From: Dermacentor variabilis
Lineage: Eukaryota > Arthropoda > Arachnida > Ixodida > Ixodidae
DNA length: 64,000 bases
Assembly: GCF_050947875.1 (NCBI RefSeq)
Contig: NC_134572.1
Coordinates: 128,030,605-128,094,604 of the forward strand
Direction: 5' to 3'
This document shows positions 32,570 to 44,696 of the stretch, piece after piece. The position numbers and the translations under genes are program-made. The notes beneath the pieces are model-generated. The model was not told the origin of the DNA. It made no database searches and saw nothing but the letters and a program-made list of their open reading frames with translations. Numbering within the stretch: the stretch's first letter is position 1; each line of letters starts with the position of its first letter.

Positions 32570-32957
32570 GACGAGGTATACTGCGGCGAAACCGCAGCGT
32601 CAGTATGCTAGTGTGACATCATGGATTTCAAGGTGTTTTCGCTTGTTCGGGCTGTTTTTGTGCAGCAAAATGTTCCACAACATCGTTGCCTTCAGTTTTG
32701 GTTCCTTAAGCAAGCGATGTAGCCCTTGCTTGTCGACGGACAATTCATTCATCTCCAGCAAGTGCTGTTAAAAGTCCGTAACGTCACGAGGCTATAGTGC
32801 GCGAACTTACCGGTGGCATCGCCACGCGAGTTTGGATTTTTGTTTTTTTCTGGGCCATCGAAATTTCGTGTACAGTAGTACTGATTTTCTTCCCGTTTTA
32901 AAAGCGTAATTTACCAAGCTAGCTTATCTTTATGTGCCTGTATAGTGTCTCTTTAAG
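32570..32957 (-). mobile_element. decayed copy of the AGGGACACT-TIR element
   Basis: Read on the minus strand, the copy starts CCTTAAAGAGACACTATACAG (complement of 32937-32957), corresponding to TTAAAGGGACACTAAAG. It contains GTGGCGATGCCACCGG, the counterpart of GTGGCGACGCCTAC in 19278-19790, and later CCATGATGTCACACTAGC. The far terminus is not clear. Confidence 0.6.
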
Positions 32958-32959
32958 GT

Positions 32960-33800
32960 AAACGAAGAGACACTGAGAAACATGCTGTTTGTGTGGAATC
33001 ACGTGACCGTTGAATGCAAATGAACAGGCGCCCATCATTCGCTTATCGAGCAGCCCGCACAGTCCAAGCTTGTTTACGATGTCGGCACGGTTCAAGAAAA
33101 TCCATAGTGGCAACTCCCTATTGCTGTATTTCGTTGCCCAGCGTGTTATAAACTGTAGGGTGAGCACGCTGTGCGAAATTATTTCCCGTACCGTCCCTTA
33201 TGTGGCAAAAGAAGGGCCCATAGGATTTCGCCAGTGACACCGCTCAGGAAACTCACATTTGGAGAATTCCTGATAAAGAAACAAACGCCGGAGGTATTTG
33301 CACTCTAGGTACATGTAAATTATGCCTATATTCACACTCCCCAACAACTAAATCAAGGCTCTGATCTGTACTAGCCATATTCAGATCGCGACTTCTAATA
33401 AGATGTATTGGCAAATGAGCCCCCCAGAACACTGCGGTGGCATGCGTTTGTTCGTTTGGCAAACCCGCACAGATATTCTGCCAGCACTTTATCAGATTTA
33501 TTCCTTCTTCTTCTTTTTGCTCTATTTCTTTCCTTTCTTTCTTTTTTTTTTTTTTTTGCGTGTGTGCTGCAATTGCAAACTCATAAGTCGTGCTGGAGGC
33601 GTCACAATGCTGATCTGAAGTGTAGCGCTGAAGTGCGCATTACCCTTGATGCGCGCATAGCTTCGTGCTTACGTTCTCCATTTGTTAATATATATATATA
33701 TATATATACACGCGGCACACAGAACAAACACTTAAGGTATCGTTTCATTCCAAACTTTTATGCAGGAAGGCCCTTGTGCCGGTGTGAGGTGCGAATAGCG
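32960..33800. other. no recognisable gene; short (TA)n at 33689-33708
   Basis: Includes a T-rich tract at 33505-33557 and a 20-base TA repeat. The long plus frame 33408-34073 spans these tracts and is not credible as a gene. Confidence 0.4.
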
Positions 33801-33804
33801 ATTC

Positions 33805-34420
33805 TTAAAGAGGCCCTGAACCACTGTTTATCGAAGTGCAGAAATGCATTTGAAGTTAAAACAGGCTTTTCAGAAATACTTTGCCGCAGGAAGCACTTCA
33901 AAGCTACAAGCAGAGGGCAGTTGTCGGCAATCAAACGCACCATTCTTGGTGCATCCGCTGCTTCTTCAATGTGTTGCACTGCGAAGGCTACAGCGGAGCG
34001 GCACGGGCCCCACAACACTCTCCCTACTGAAAGTCACCATGGCGCGCAGTTCAAATTTGATTTTCGATGTTAACGTAGACGGCACTACTTCCGATTTTGG
34101 CGCCTACGACTTGCCAAAAGTAAGCCAAACGCGGTTGTCCTCGGAGAGCTAGCTAGCTGCAGTGCGCTCAGCCCATGGACTCGTGGCGGCACCCCGTGGT
34201 GGTCACGGTATCTACGCTACGTAGCAGACCCCGGAGCCACATGCAACTGTAGTGCGTATGAGCAGCGTTTGCTTCGTGCAAGACATGGCTTGAGTACGTG
34301 CTCGCACTCATGTTCTCCAGTGCTACAGTGCTACGTGGTGCGGACCGGCTTTGTCCTTCACCAGCTTGACCGACGGATAGCAGCCACATCCAACTGGCGC
34401 ATTTTGAAGCGCTACCAGTA
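33805..34420 (+). mobile_element. possible repeat element, class unknown
   Basis: Begins with TTAAAGAGGCCCTGAACCAC, which has the same TTAAAG-purine style as the TIR ends elsewhere in the window. GC-rich sequence continues past 34039-34140. No matching right terminus was found, and no second copy lies in the window, so its being a repeat is inference from the left end. Confidence 0.3.
34039..34119 (+). other. possible 27-codon first coding exon, unassigned
   Basis: CACCATGG at 34035-34042 is a perfect Kozak-type start. It opens 27 codons (MARSSNLIFDVNVDGTT and so on) that end exactly before GTAAGC at 34120, a plausible splice donor in phase 0. The composition is less biased than the neighbouring junk frames. 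I do not recognise the peptide, and the frame also continues unspliced to 34152. It could equally be chance within a repeat. Confidence 0.2.
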
Positions 34421-36520
34421 ATCTGCGAAGGCGTCTGACCAGGAGCGGCCAGGAGGGAGCGAGCGTGCGTGTGCCTTAGGTTTCTCGGGGTTCGAGGCTA
34501 GTTGAGTGTTCAAAACTAGTCGAAATTAGAGAGACCCAACGGCTACGATACCGATAAGCAGGGAGGCCAAGGTTTAATTCCAACTACGCGGGCGACCGCG
34601 GCCGAGCGGGAGCCGATGATAGTCGGCTTCTTCCGGTAGTACGTAATTGTGATCAAAATTCGAAAGCATATTTTGGCTTACTTCAGCCTGTTGATTGAAC
34701 TTCTGCAATAAATATACGCAGTAACAGTTGGAAGAAGGGCACTGAAACAGGTATCCTTCTTGATTGATGTCAGCTATTGGCCAATTGCAGCCGCGTATGG
34801 AAATCTAATAAATTAAGAAATAAAGCACCCACAAAAGAACGAGTAGCAGGCTTCTGTTAGAAAACAGAGCGTTTGAGGAAAAGGTGACTTCGCAATCCAC
34901 TTGCGAGCTCCACGCGTCGCGCACGACTGCAAAACTTAGCTGAGATGTTCACAGCAGCGTATGCTATGGGCGGACTATTTCTTTATACCAAGCCCGAGGA
35001 TTGGTTCATGACCCCTTCAACCTGTAAATTTTGAAATAATATTAAAGGAGTTCTTTACACGACAGTTTCGGCTTCTGTCTCACTTTCTTATTTCTTCCTC
35101 TTCTTCTTCTTCTTCTTCTTCTTTGTGTGGTAAATGAAGCATCAAGACCTCCAATCCCTGGGAAAAATAGTGGCGAGCGTTAGAGTGCCATTAATAATTT
35201 CCTTTAATATTGTTTTCGACAAACCAGTTTAGTTTTTGTACTTGGGAAGCGGCTGCGCTACAATACGCTGGCCGTGGCCTCCGAGATTTAAACGTAACAC
35301 CGCCGTTGTCATCTCGGAGGCCACGTGCTGGCTTTCGTCGATGTTGCGAACGCTGCAGCACGCTAAGCACGCGGGCAGCCAAGGAAAAACGCGCGCCACA
35401 CGGTTGTTAGCATTTTTAATGAGTAACATCATCGTACCTAGCCATATTGCTACGCGATATCAATAAATTTAGCTCGGCCTCGTGGCGCCACGATAATGTC
35501 GATGACGCGAAGTATGGCATTTCGGGACCAACACTAGTATCAAATCAGAATATGTTGCTAGCGGTTCTCAGCATTTCTACGTGCTACTTGTCGTTCTTTT
35601 ACGTTCTGCAAAGACGTGGTGGAGCTTCTATACATCTTCATTTCAACTCTTCATTTAAAGGCTGGAAGTCGCTTGAGCTCGGCGTGCGAAAGCTGCAGCA
35701 GACTTCGTCCGCACATTAATTTTGTCTTCTGGAAAAAGTTCCAGCACCTTTTACAGCGGTTTCTCTGCAAAATATTGAGTAAAGAGAAAAACACGCCTCC
35801 TGTTGCTATTGCAAGTTCCAGCAGCTCACGTCATTGCAAGCAACGATGTCACTCGCAGCGTCTATCATTTCTTAAGCTCATAATAGCACACCTGCTTTTG
35901 CGAGCGACGCATAATTACTACATGTGTTCAATAGAGCATGCGATGTTCTTCGTCAAGCGCTAAATGAATCAGATCTAGAACGTTCCAAGGCACACGAGCG
36001 AAGTCGCGCCTCCGCGTCGTCAAGGTTTTGCGTATGCATACGTGTACCATGCCGCGATCGCAACGACGCCGAGACAAATAGCACGTGTTCGTAGTGTCAC
36101 TGCACGCGTCACGCTCCTCCGTTAGCCGTCATAAAGCTTTTGTGCGTGCGTGTCAATTGGCGTGGGCTGAGGGCATCTGTTCACCAGACAAAGAGGACGC
36201 ATGTTCTTTTTATGCTTTGCACCGGCACATTCATTGACAGCACTTGCAGAGCTATCTTGGAGAGGCTCATTTGGGGCCGAAATCGCAGAGCCTCTCGTTT
36301 GTAAGAACTATTTTGCATTGCCTGGCATCGTTCCCTTACAATGTAATCGCCGTCACATTTGGCTGGCAGCTCTGCGCGCTTCTATTCTATGTATTGGCCT
36401 TTTTTAGTCTTGGGTGAACCTTGTTGAGTCTGTCGACGTATACGTAGTTCTATGCAGCACGATATTTATTGTTGTTTTCGTTCCTTTTTCTTGCCGAATA
36501 TGAATTCTAGTTTGCAAAGG
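34421..36520. other. no recognisable gene; a small hairpin and a (TTC)n tract
   Basis: (TTC)n lies at 35092-35124. A 15-bp perfect stem with a 23-base loop is formed by CGTGGCCTCCGAGAT (35273-35287) and its complement at 35311-35325. Frames around 35190-35963 are short and overlapping. Confidence 0.4.
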
Positions 36521-36623
<103 letters not shown>

Positions 36624-36830
36624 GACTGAGAGAGAGCGAGAGAGGATGATGCGAAACTACTGCTAAATTTTCTTGTCTTTCCCTACGGCTCACTCTGTGG
36701 CTCCTTCGTCTTGTTACATGGATGACAGGAGAATATCTTTACGAGTATAGCGAGCCCGAGGCTGAGCGTTTCATTCTGAAACGGTGAAGTAATGCAGAAA
36801 TGTCCATGGGCTGAAATCTGTGTGCGTATC

Positions 36831-37446
36831 ATCGAGTGCCACATGGGCGCGTACTGCGAGCGGCCAAACTACAAGACAGCAAAGTGAGACTCAAGTGGTT
36901 GCCGGCGCACGCGGGCGACGCGTCGGAACGCAATGAGAAACACAAGGAGACGGCACACGCAGTGGCGCGAGCGCTAACCAACCGCGCCCCGGCGACAGAC
37001 CGTTCGACGTGGTTCGGAACCAAGGACCGCATGACGGACTACACCGAAATCACGAAGGCCTACCGCCTGGCTCGTAGAACTCTCCCACCCCCGCACCCAA
37101 GGCTGAGTCGAGCGGAGGTGGTACTACTGAGACAGCTCCAGATCGGATCGCTACCGAGGCCGAGACTGATGCATCGCATGAACCCGGGACATAGCCGACC
37201 GATAAGTGCAAAGTCTGCCGGAGGGAGACGGCAGATTACACGCACATATTGTGGGACTGCGTCAAAAATCCAGAAGAAGCAAAATCAAGAACGATTCCAC
37301 CGCGGCTCGAGGCAGCCGCGAAGAGTTACGACCAAGACGAACAGCTCTCGGCCGTCCAGCAGGTCCTCGGGGCGCTCGAAAGGCAGGGACCCAGCGAGCC
37401 GGCAACGGGGAGCGGTGACCCGCGCCGAGTAACGGCGACTTCGTAG
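36831..37446 (+). pseudogene. non-LTR retrotransposon ORF2 C-terminus (RNase H end plus zinc knuckle), frameshifted
   Basis: The frame from 36836 reads LKWLPAHAGDASERNE (RNase H C-terminal region: Trp-x-Pro-x-His, then Asn-Glu), later HAVARALTNRA, and then LPPPHPRLSRAEVVLLRQLQ, the linker typical of I-type LINEs. After a frameshift near 37200 the next frame gives CKVCRRETADYTHILWDC (37207-37260), a Cys-x2-Cys-x8-His-x4-Cys knuckle, and runs to a stop at 37444-37446. Reverse transcriptase and endonuclease are missing, consistent with 5' truncation on insertion. It is a different family or subfamily from the copy at 6938. Confidence 0.88.
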
Positions 37447-37531
37447 ATGACGTAGACCCTCGTCGGGGCGCGCGAGCGCCCAACTACAGGCACAAATAAA
37501 GTTGCCTCCAATGCAATCCAATCCAATCCAA
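37447..37531 (+). mobile_element. LINE 3' UTR and (AATCC)n tail
   Basis: A short 3' UTR with AATAAA at 37495-37500 ends in CAATGCAATCCAATCCAATCC (37509-37531). The 5-base tail differs from the TCAA tail of the 6938 copy and supports a separate family. Confidence 0.8.
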
Positions 37532-37579
37532 TGTTGTCTTCCAAGATATAGCGTGGATCGGAGATTAGGTATAACCACT

Positions 37580-37655
37580 GCACTTTAAGATAAATCAATC
37601 AGTCAACCTAACAATCAATCAGTCAATCACTCAACCGGCCAGTCCGTCAGTCGGT
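37580..37655. repeat. degenerate (AATC/AGTC)n tract
   Basis: Imperfect units of AATC, AGTC and GTCA from 37592 to 37650. It may be a decayed LINE tail. Confidence 0.5.
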
Positions 37656-37990
37656 GGGTAGGGGAAGTAACTTATGATGCACAAAGTAGATTGTACATCA
37701 ATTTAGGACTAAGCACAGTTTTGGATATAGAAAATTGTAATGTTATTGTTTATTATATTCTGTAAAGGTTCTGTCGCGATGCTTTAATGACGCTCTTGTT
37801 GGAAACACTCTAACACGCTTGACAGATAGCTCAGCCTTTCAATGCTTTCTTGGCGTTTGTGCCGCGGTGAAGAAATGGCTTATTAGCTTGCTAGCTCAAA
37901 CTACATAGCCGGCGACGTCACGAATGTACCGTATTTTCTCATACTTACCCATTTGTAAGACAATATGACATGTAACCAACTCTACAGAGG
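37656..37990. other. no recognisable feature
   Basis: AT-rich linker; nothing recognised. Confidence 0.4.
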
Positions 37991-37991
37991 A

Positions 37992-38404
37992 AAAGCTCCC
38001 TCTAGCGCCCTTGCATAGAAGTCGGTAACCGCAAGGGCACCGCCATGTTGCTACTCTGCCCAGGCGCTCAAGGCACAGACGACGAGACGTGTAATCAACG
38101 CGATCCTTGAGCATCCCAGGGTATGGTGGCGCCATCTAATTTAAACCCCTGCAAACGCATACTTTCACGTGCTGCAAATTTTACATCAAAATTTTATACA
38201 TAGCCATCCGACCTTCCTGAAAAATATGCGGAGTGAACTTTACGCGTTGTCCGTGCGTGGGTGCGACGTCTAAAGACTTGTTTCTACATAATGTATTCAG
38301 TATTTTAGTGTTACAAGAATGAGTGTTACAAGAATGAATCGTAGCGTCATGGCGGTAACCTTTGCGCTTACCGCTTCTTTTGCCCACTTTTAAAGCGCAG
38401 CTTT
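37992..38404. mobile_element. 413-bp MITE-like element with long decayed TIRs
   Basis: CGGTAACCGCAAGGGCACCG (38023) is matched in the reverse complement of the right end by CGGTAAGCGCAAAGGTTACCG. Both continue with CCATG and a nearby GCTAC. The match extends about 60 bases from AAAGCT at each end, with roughly 80 percent identity in the inner 38 bases. A 15-base tandem (GTGTTACAAGAATGA, two copies) lies near 38308-38337. No ORF. Confidence 0.55.
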
Positions 38405-38514
38405 CTTTTGCCTTTGCCTTTTGACTCTTCTACCGTCTTTCTGGGCGCTGCTTTGATGATCGTGCCCCGCGTGCCGCGGAGTTTCTTGCAACGCCACCGG
38501 ATGGCGCTCACCTC

Positions 38515-38998
38515 CAAGTGAGAGGGAAGCTCGCAGTTGAGTATGAAGAACGGCTGAGGAATACGGAAGAAAGCAAACGGACTGGGAGAGTGTTGAGGTA
38601 TCTGAACAGTAAAAAGATTGATTCACAGTGGAGGAAAAGAACTAGGAAGCGTACCGGTAAGTATGCCGCCTTTAGGGTGGGCAACACAGTAAGAAAGAAC
38701 GTCAAGCGGAAAGTCAGAGAGGCTGGAATAATCTCATGGGTGGCGGCAGTGGAAAACAAACCTGCTGTGAGTAACTACTTAAGAGGAAAAGAAAGCTAAA
38801 TCAGGAAAGAAACAACTTATGATAACTTAAAGGGACGCTCATTAATTTTCGAAGCGATATCTGAATGCCTTAGAACACGCACCTATAAAGCGAGATATAG
38901 GATGGAAGAAAAAGCATGTGCTTGCTGCGGTAAAGCTAGGGAAACGATGGAGCATGTTTTATTAGAATGTGAAAACATCGACCCATCGGTCGATTAGG
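38515..38998 (+). pseudogene. non-LTR retrotransposon ORF2 C-terminus with zinc knuckle, in-frame stop
   Basis: One frame runs from 38518 to a stop at 38797-38799 and then continues open. The first part is charged (EERLRNTEESKRTGR). The second ends in RTRTYKARYRMEEKACACCG and a Cys-x2-Cys-x8-His-x4-Cys knuckle at 38917-38970 (ending HVLLEC). This arrangement at the very end of ORF2 is known from several LINE clades; I cannot name the clade. One nonsense codon and 5' truncation make it inactive. Confidence 0.8.
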
Positions 38999-39302
38999 CA
39001 CCACTGGCCTCCTTGAAGCCCTTGGGTTCAGCGAGAGCAGGGGAAAAGTACACATGTCCGCAATAGAGATTAGTAAGAGGCGATTGAAAGATTTGTGGAA
39101 GAAAAGTAGGGAAACGACAAAAAATGGAGACGTACAAAAGCAAAGTTCACAGTAGGGGGTCACAAGATTTGGCTGTGAGAGTTGATAGCGTTTTTTTTTT
39201 TTAACCTAGGTAGGACATTAGGCAATATAATAGTGAAAGCTTGGTGTTCCAACCCACCGCCCCTTTCCAAAGGGGTTTTCATAACATCCATTCATCCATC
39301 CA
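38999..39302 (+). mobile_element. LINE 3' end and (ATCC)n tail
   Basis: A decayed tail of the reading frame (ALGFSESRGKVHMSAIEI in another frame near 39020) is followed by 3' UTR and the repeat CATCCATTCATCCATCC at 39287-39302. CCCTTTCCAAAGGGGTTTTC near 39263 forms a small stem near the 3' end. Confidence 0.7.
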
Positions 39303-39304
39303 GG

Positions 39305-42300
39305 CTGGCGGCGACGTAGTTTGTGCGCCGATTTTATTTCGTCTAATTTAGTATAACTCTGTCGACAATAGGCGCACACATTCGACCCACTTTATTATGC
39401 GCGTTAAAACGCTTCTCAGCAACACAGGAGCGCATTTATTTCATTTGTTTGGTGCTGCTTTCCATCTAAAGGCTTCTAATGCTCCATGCGAGAATACTTT
39501 TGGGAATGGTTACTAAATGGCCGCAAGGGTTCAAAATAGCAAAAGAAAGGTTGTTTTCTTGTTGAAACGCTTTCGTATTTTCGGCCCATATTTGCTCGCG
39601 ATAAGAAAGCTCTCAAGATTACCGATAAGTTATTACTCTTTCCCGCATTTAGATTTACCGCTTTAGCTCTCAATAAACACCCGTTCTTTGTATCTTGGGG
39701 TGATGGCTAATCTGAAGAACTCGCCTTTGCGAACGCTCGTGCAAAAAAGCACGTATACTTGCGGATGCCGTTGGTGTACCTCGCCCTGTCGAAAACTACG
39801 CAGAAAGATTTTGTTTACGGTCTCCGCTGTTCCACTACGCCTGTCGCGCTCGATCCCTTTTACGAGAGAAGTGGTTACATAACAGTTCTTCATTGAGACT
39901 TTCGACGCCAATGGGGCAGATGAGTCCAACTTTAAAAAAAAAAAACTGAACGGGTTGTTGTACAGAAGAGCAATTAGGCGCAAACTTTTTCCAAGCGCCT
40001 CAGTCGCTTAACCCACGCACACAAAAAGAAAGTTGTGGTTCACGATGGAAGTTTTCAGAAATAATGTTTCATTCGAACGTAGAGAGTCAATGGGACATAT
40101 GCGTCTCCGCTTTCAATCTGATTGCGACGAATACGACCCACCTTCTTAGTTTTTTAAGTAAACGGCTTGGCGTAGTGGAGTGAAAGTTATCGTAAACTAT
40201 TTTAAGTACCTCATTTAATCGTACCATGCAAGAAATTTCAAACTCTTTATAAAAAAAAATGTGTGCCTTTCTAAAAAGCGTTAAGTGGTTATAATCAATA
40301 TTCCCCGTCAAATTGCTGCAGGAGTCGCCTGTAGAAGCATTGGTTTATTTGAAATTGAATGTATTTCTATATCTCACTATTAAGTGTAGAAGAGGTATCG
40401 GTCAGACGACTTCAAAGTCTGCGATGTTTCGGCAGACGCAGCTAGTGCGAGAATTTCAACGTAAGCTCATCACCCGTCTTTCCGTATTATGCCGTTTCGT
40501 CGCATCCCCCGCTCTTGGTAGATGCAACCTATGCATAATTTTAAAACTAAATTGCAGCAATTTAGCTTAACTATTGAAACTTTAATATTACTGTTGGGTA
40601 ATGTGCACTGACATCATCAGTAATGGACATTGCGTGAACCACATTTGAATTCGATTCGAATGTTACAGACAGGAACATAATTGTGTAGCAGATGTAAGCA
40701 TGTTGAACGCCTTCATATTGGGTTGTCTGTCGGCCTGCTGATCCGATTGACTTTTTGAGCTGTGTTTTCAGCGTTGCCATTGCAGCCACGTAACCCCTTG
40801 TCACATTCGTCGTGGCCCTATCGTATTTCCCTCACGTCTCGAGTCGCCTTCATTAGTACGATCGAACTTCTCTGCGGAGCTCTTTCATTGACGGCATTAA
40901 AAAAAAGAAAAAACAGATGGGCACCGGTTGCCTAATAACGAGGATTGCATTCGCCTTTGGATGATAAACTGATGCGGCTGTGTGCATTTCTGATTGAAAT
41001 AATTGGTTCTTCAAATGTAACCGCCTAGTGTCGCCCGTATCGCTTAATCTGTGCACATAGTGTAGCTTAGTGACCTTACCGAAACGGTTTCCGTGTGCAT
41101 TGCGGTAATTTAAAATTTTTAGCGCGTGGTTTGCGCGGAATCCGTAAGCATTCTGCACCGATTATATATGTCAGTCCCGTAATGGGGAGTAAGATAAATG
41201 CGGGAAACTACTCGAATGCGTATGTGACATTTCAGTTGTGCAGTGACAGCCTTGACAAGGGACGATTTGCCGGTCACCATCGCAGCGAATGACGGTCTCG
41301 GCAGAAGTCATGCTTCCAGATAGCTGCAGCACTGGCCGATAACGTGAACGTGAAGGGCAATAGAGACGCTGTCTTGAATGATCCGGAATGAACACGCTGA
41401 ACGAAAGAGCAGTCACAGGGGTAACTTATGCGTCTGGAGCACCGACCAACATAGGGCACAAATACCAACACGGTCGCGAGCGCCTGCAGGTAACCTGAGT
41501 GTTCTGTAAGAAATGTTCGCGTAGCGAGTAAGCGGTATTTGTTTTTCTATTGAGTGTAAGACGAAAGTTTGATCACTGACCTCCAGTACTGTTTGAAAGC
41601 TGCACTTCAGATATGGGTGCTGGCGCGCGCCTTCTGCGAAATTTCTTCTGCAAAGGGCTGGCGAAGAGTATGTCTCCAGTATCCTTTAGCGTTCTTTTCT
41701 TGGGGGTTTCTTCTTGTTATTTTTTTTTGTGACCAATCTTCGCATATATCGCAGCTGATGAACGTCAGGGACACAGGTTTGACGTAGTAGAAGACGTCAT
41801 TGTTAAAGAGTTCAAAACTCGCGTCATATGCAGCACGTCGAGAGCGAGCACTACTCTGTATTAGCGAAACCGAAAGAAAAACAAACCAAAAATTGGTGAG
41901 GAGAGCAACGCCTACTGAAGCACCTGGAAGGTAAACCTCCGATACTGCGGACTTTTGAACTGTCTATAGCGACCTTTACTTGTATCCTTAAAAAAAAAAA
42001 GAAGAAAAGGTGCCGAGTCGAATTGTCGGGCGAGAACGAGTCGTCTGGTTTCACGTATAAGCGCTATACCAAGTTCGAGCCCACTGAGCATCGCGCGATG
42101 AGTTCTGTCAACTCGCCACGAAAGGTTGGCTTGACTTGCCCTATCCGCCCGACAGGATGCATGCAAACGTAGTCTGGTTGGGGGGCCCAACTTCTGAGTC
42201 GACCAGCGCACGTGTAGTTCACGTAGACGAAGCTTAAGTTACATGCAGAATTGACAATGTCGAAGACGCAAAGCAGCCGCTGTCCCAATGTTCGAGCAAG

Positions 42301-42700
42301 GTCTTGTACGATCGGACAGCGACGGTAAGGTTTAGCGTTACGCTTGAACTGCTTGGACGGCGTTCGAACGCGGGTGCGACTCTACGCAGGTGCGGCATAC
42401 ACGCATGCGCGCCAAGCTTTCTCGCACTTTGAAAAGCTTTAAGACGCCGTGTAGGGCGTGTAATATTGCTTTGCATACTTTAATAGTCCGAGAGGACTTG
42501 AGATAAAAGGCATGCGCTGTGAATGAAATGCTTGGGTGATTTTCGTTTACGCGCTGCCTGTATGAAAAAAATTCCGAAGAATAATGCAGTCAAGAACATA
42601 AGGCATTGTTTGAGCTTCTTCGGTGGTTTATTAGCATAGCAACCACGCTTCATATAGGCCATAGATATACATATCGTCGACACACACGTAAATATATACC
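39305..42700. other. 3.4 kb without a recognisable gene
   Basis: Only short frames, balanced between strands. A and T runs lie near 39935, 40902 and 41992. I saw no repeat family shared with the rest of the window. Confidence 0.4.
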
Positions 42701-44105
42701 AAGGATCACGGTGAGAGCGAAAATTTGTCTGGAGTGTCTTTATAATTGCTATCGTAGCAAAACCTTGGATACGGGAGGAGATGCATACAACGCAGCGAGA
42801 AACTGGTCATTTTGCGCGGCAAAAGTGAGGTGGTTATAATTTTCGCAGGCAGACGTCGCATAAGAAAGGAAAGGAAGAAGTCCATACGTTGCTCCCTCCT
42901 TCCATCTAGAATTGGACATAACATTGCTGAGAAACAAACGTCCTGCGAAGCAGTGACTTGTAAATGCATTCGCAAATGCAGCTCCAGATTGATAGCCGTA
43001 ATCATCTTGCCGTACTCCCTTCCTATAGCGACTTCATGCAGAGCCTTATTCCTCGCCGAAGCATCGGCTGAAGTATTGTTGAGATAGCAATTATTCGGAC
43101 GCTGGAGGCGGCTCGTTTTCACCGTTGGCGTTGGCGTGCTGTCACGGTGTGCACGCGTGCTCTCCGCGCTGACGATTAGGTCTCCGAAGACGCGCAGTAC
43201 GTTTGGCTGCGAAAGCGGCGAAGGCCAAGTAAATCGTCGCGTAACGCTACGCTCAATCGGGTCTGCCAGAGCCGGGGCAGCTTCCACTGCTGGCGGGTGC
43301 GTGTGCGCACGCAAATTATTCGTTCCTGATGGGCAGCTGTGTGTAAACCACAGCGGGGTGCATACATTGGTCTGAGCGGAACAGGCTTCATAAATGTCAA
43401 GATAAATCATTCTAATATTTTTTTTTATTATTGGTTGCTGACGAACGCTGATGATTTTCCTTTCGTCTCATCTCGAGATGAGAACGCCTGCTTGCCACGC
43501 CAGCTTTCCGACATGCTTTGGCATAGCGCTGAAGTTTGCTATCGCTTTGAATGCTTCACCTTTGGGCGAAACTGCCTTTTCTTTCGATTGTATGGACACT
43601 CCAAGCGAATTTTCGCCGTCGGCGTTGCCGCGACGCTTCGCATATGTTTAGCTTTATGTATTCTATATGCTTATCCGTGCTGCATATATGCGGGTTGTAT
43701 TGCTACACTGTATTCTGTCGCTAAAATTGCTGATACCAGCTCTGGCGTTCTTGATTAAAGTTATTCCTCGGAATTTTGAGAACTGGAGCCCGCAAATTAT
43801 TGTCACGAAACGTAAGGTTGAAGGCGCAGGCGTTTTATCTTAAATCTTATCAGACTATCAAGCAATAAAAGAACGCAATATCAGCGGTCAAACTTGCAAG
43901 TGATGTCATTTTACTCGGCTCGGCTCCTTGCGGGCAGCTCAGTGGCGGGCGCCTGTGCGATGCCATACATGCCCTACACGGCTGTCGTTAAAGCTTTTAA
44001 GGGGGTCAGACATTTTGGCGCACCCGCGTATGTGGCGTCCGCTTAAACCGGACCCGCGTATATTTAGAACACTGTCCGAGAAGTTCAAGTGCAACGCTAA
44101 GCCTT
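42701..44105. other. no confident gene; one long minus-strand open frame (42706-43410)
   Basis: The 234-codon minus frame is long for this composition but shows no domain, signal peptide or repeat pattern I recognise, and other frames overlap it on the plus strand. The rest of the stretch to the (TA)n array is featureless. Confidence 0.3.
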
Positions 44106-44106
44106 G

Positions 44107-44107
<1 letters not shown>

Positions 44108-44196
<89 letters not shown>
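44108..44196. repeat. (TA)n array, 89 bases
   Basis: Uninterrupted TA dinucleotides ending in TGTAC. The Tyr-Ile frame across it is an artefact. Confidence 0.97.
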
Positions 44197-44200
<4 letters not shown>

Positions 44201-44600
44201 TAATTCGTGAGTGCGTGTCTTGTCTGTTTCGCTGGTATAATAAGGTTTACACCAAGAGCTGCTAGATAGCGCCTTGCACCCACTTTATTACGCGCTGCTG
44301 AGACAGCTTTACGTTTTACTTTGTCGCAAAGTTGTAGCAACGACCTTGGTTGTGGCTAGACATGTTTCCACCTCTTGGAAAAGAATCATGCGCCGTCAAG
44401 AGTCAATATCGACCTAAAAAAAAAAACAATGAGGCAGCAGTTGAATGTGGTGTGCCATATAGCCCTGTGCCTCTGCAAAGAACTCGCCGACTGATTTGAA
44501 GTGTGCTGGTTAGCGCTGACTTCAGCCTAATACATAAACTTCACACCACGACTGCTTTGTTATTAATCGCTTGAAAACTTGATCGAATACTTCTGCTACA

Positions 44601-44692
44601 GTTTCCTGTTGAGATGAGTCGCATAGACTGAGACAGATACCGACAAGTTTCCTGTTCAGATGAGTCAGGTAGACTGAGACAGATACCGACAA
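44601..44692 (+). repeat. 46-bp direct tandem duplication
   Basis: GTTTCCTGTTGAGATGAGTC (44601) and its continuation are repeated at 44647 with 4 mismatches in 46. The period is exactly 46. It looks like a recent local duplication. Confidence 0.92.
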
Positions 44693-44696
44693 GTAA

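Noticed and set aside
33408..34073. 221-codon plus-strand frame
   Set aside because: It crosses a T-run, a (TA)n tract and a repeat-like boundary. The peptide is poly-Phe/Leu then Tyr-Ile.
34540..34620. SINE-like head with GGTTTAATTCC
   Set aside because: Only a B-box-like word is present. No body of a known family follows.
38825..38850. TTAAAGGGACGCTCATTAA resembling the TIR of the 19278 element
   Set aside because: It falls in the open frame of a LINE ORF2 remnant and has no partner terminus.
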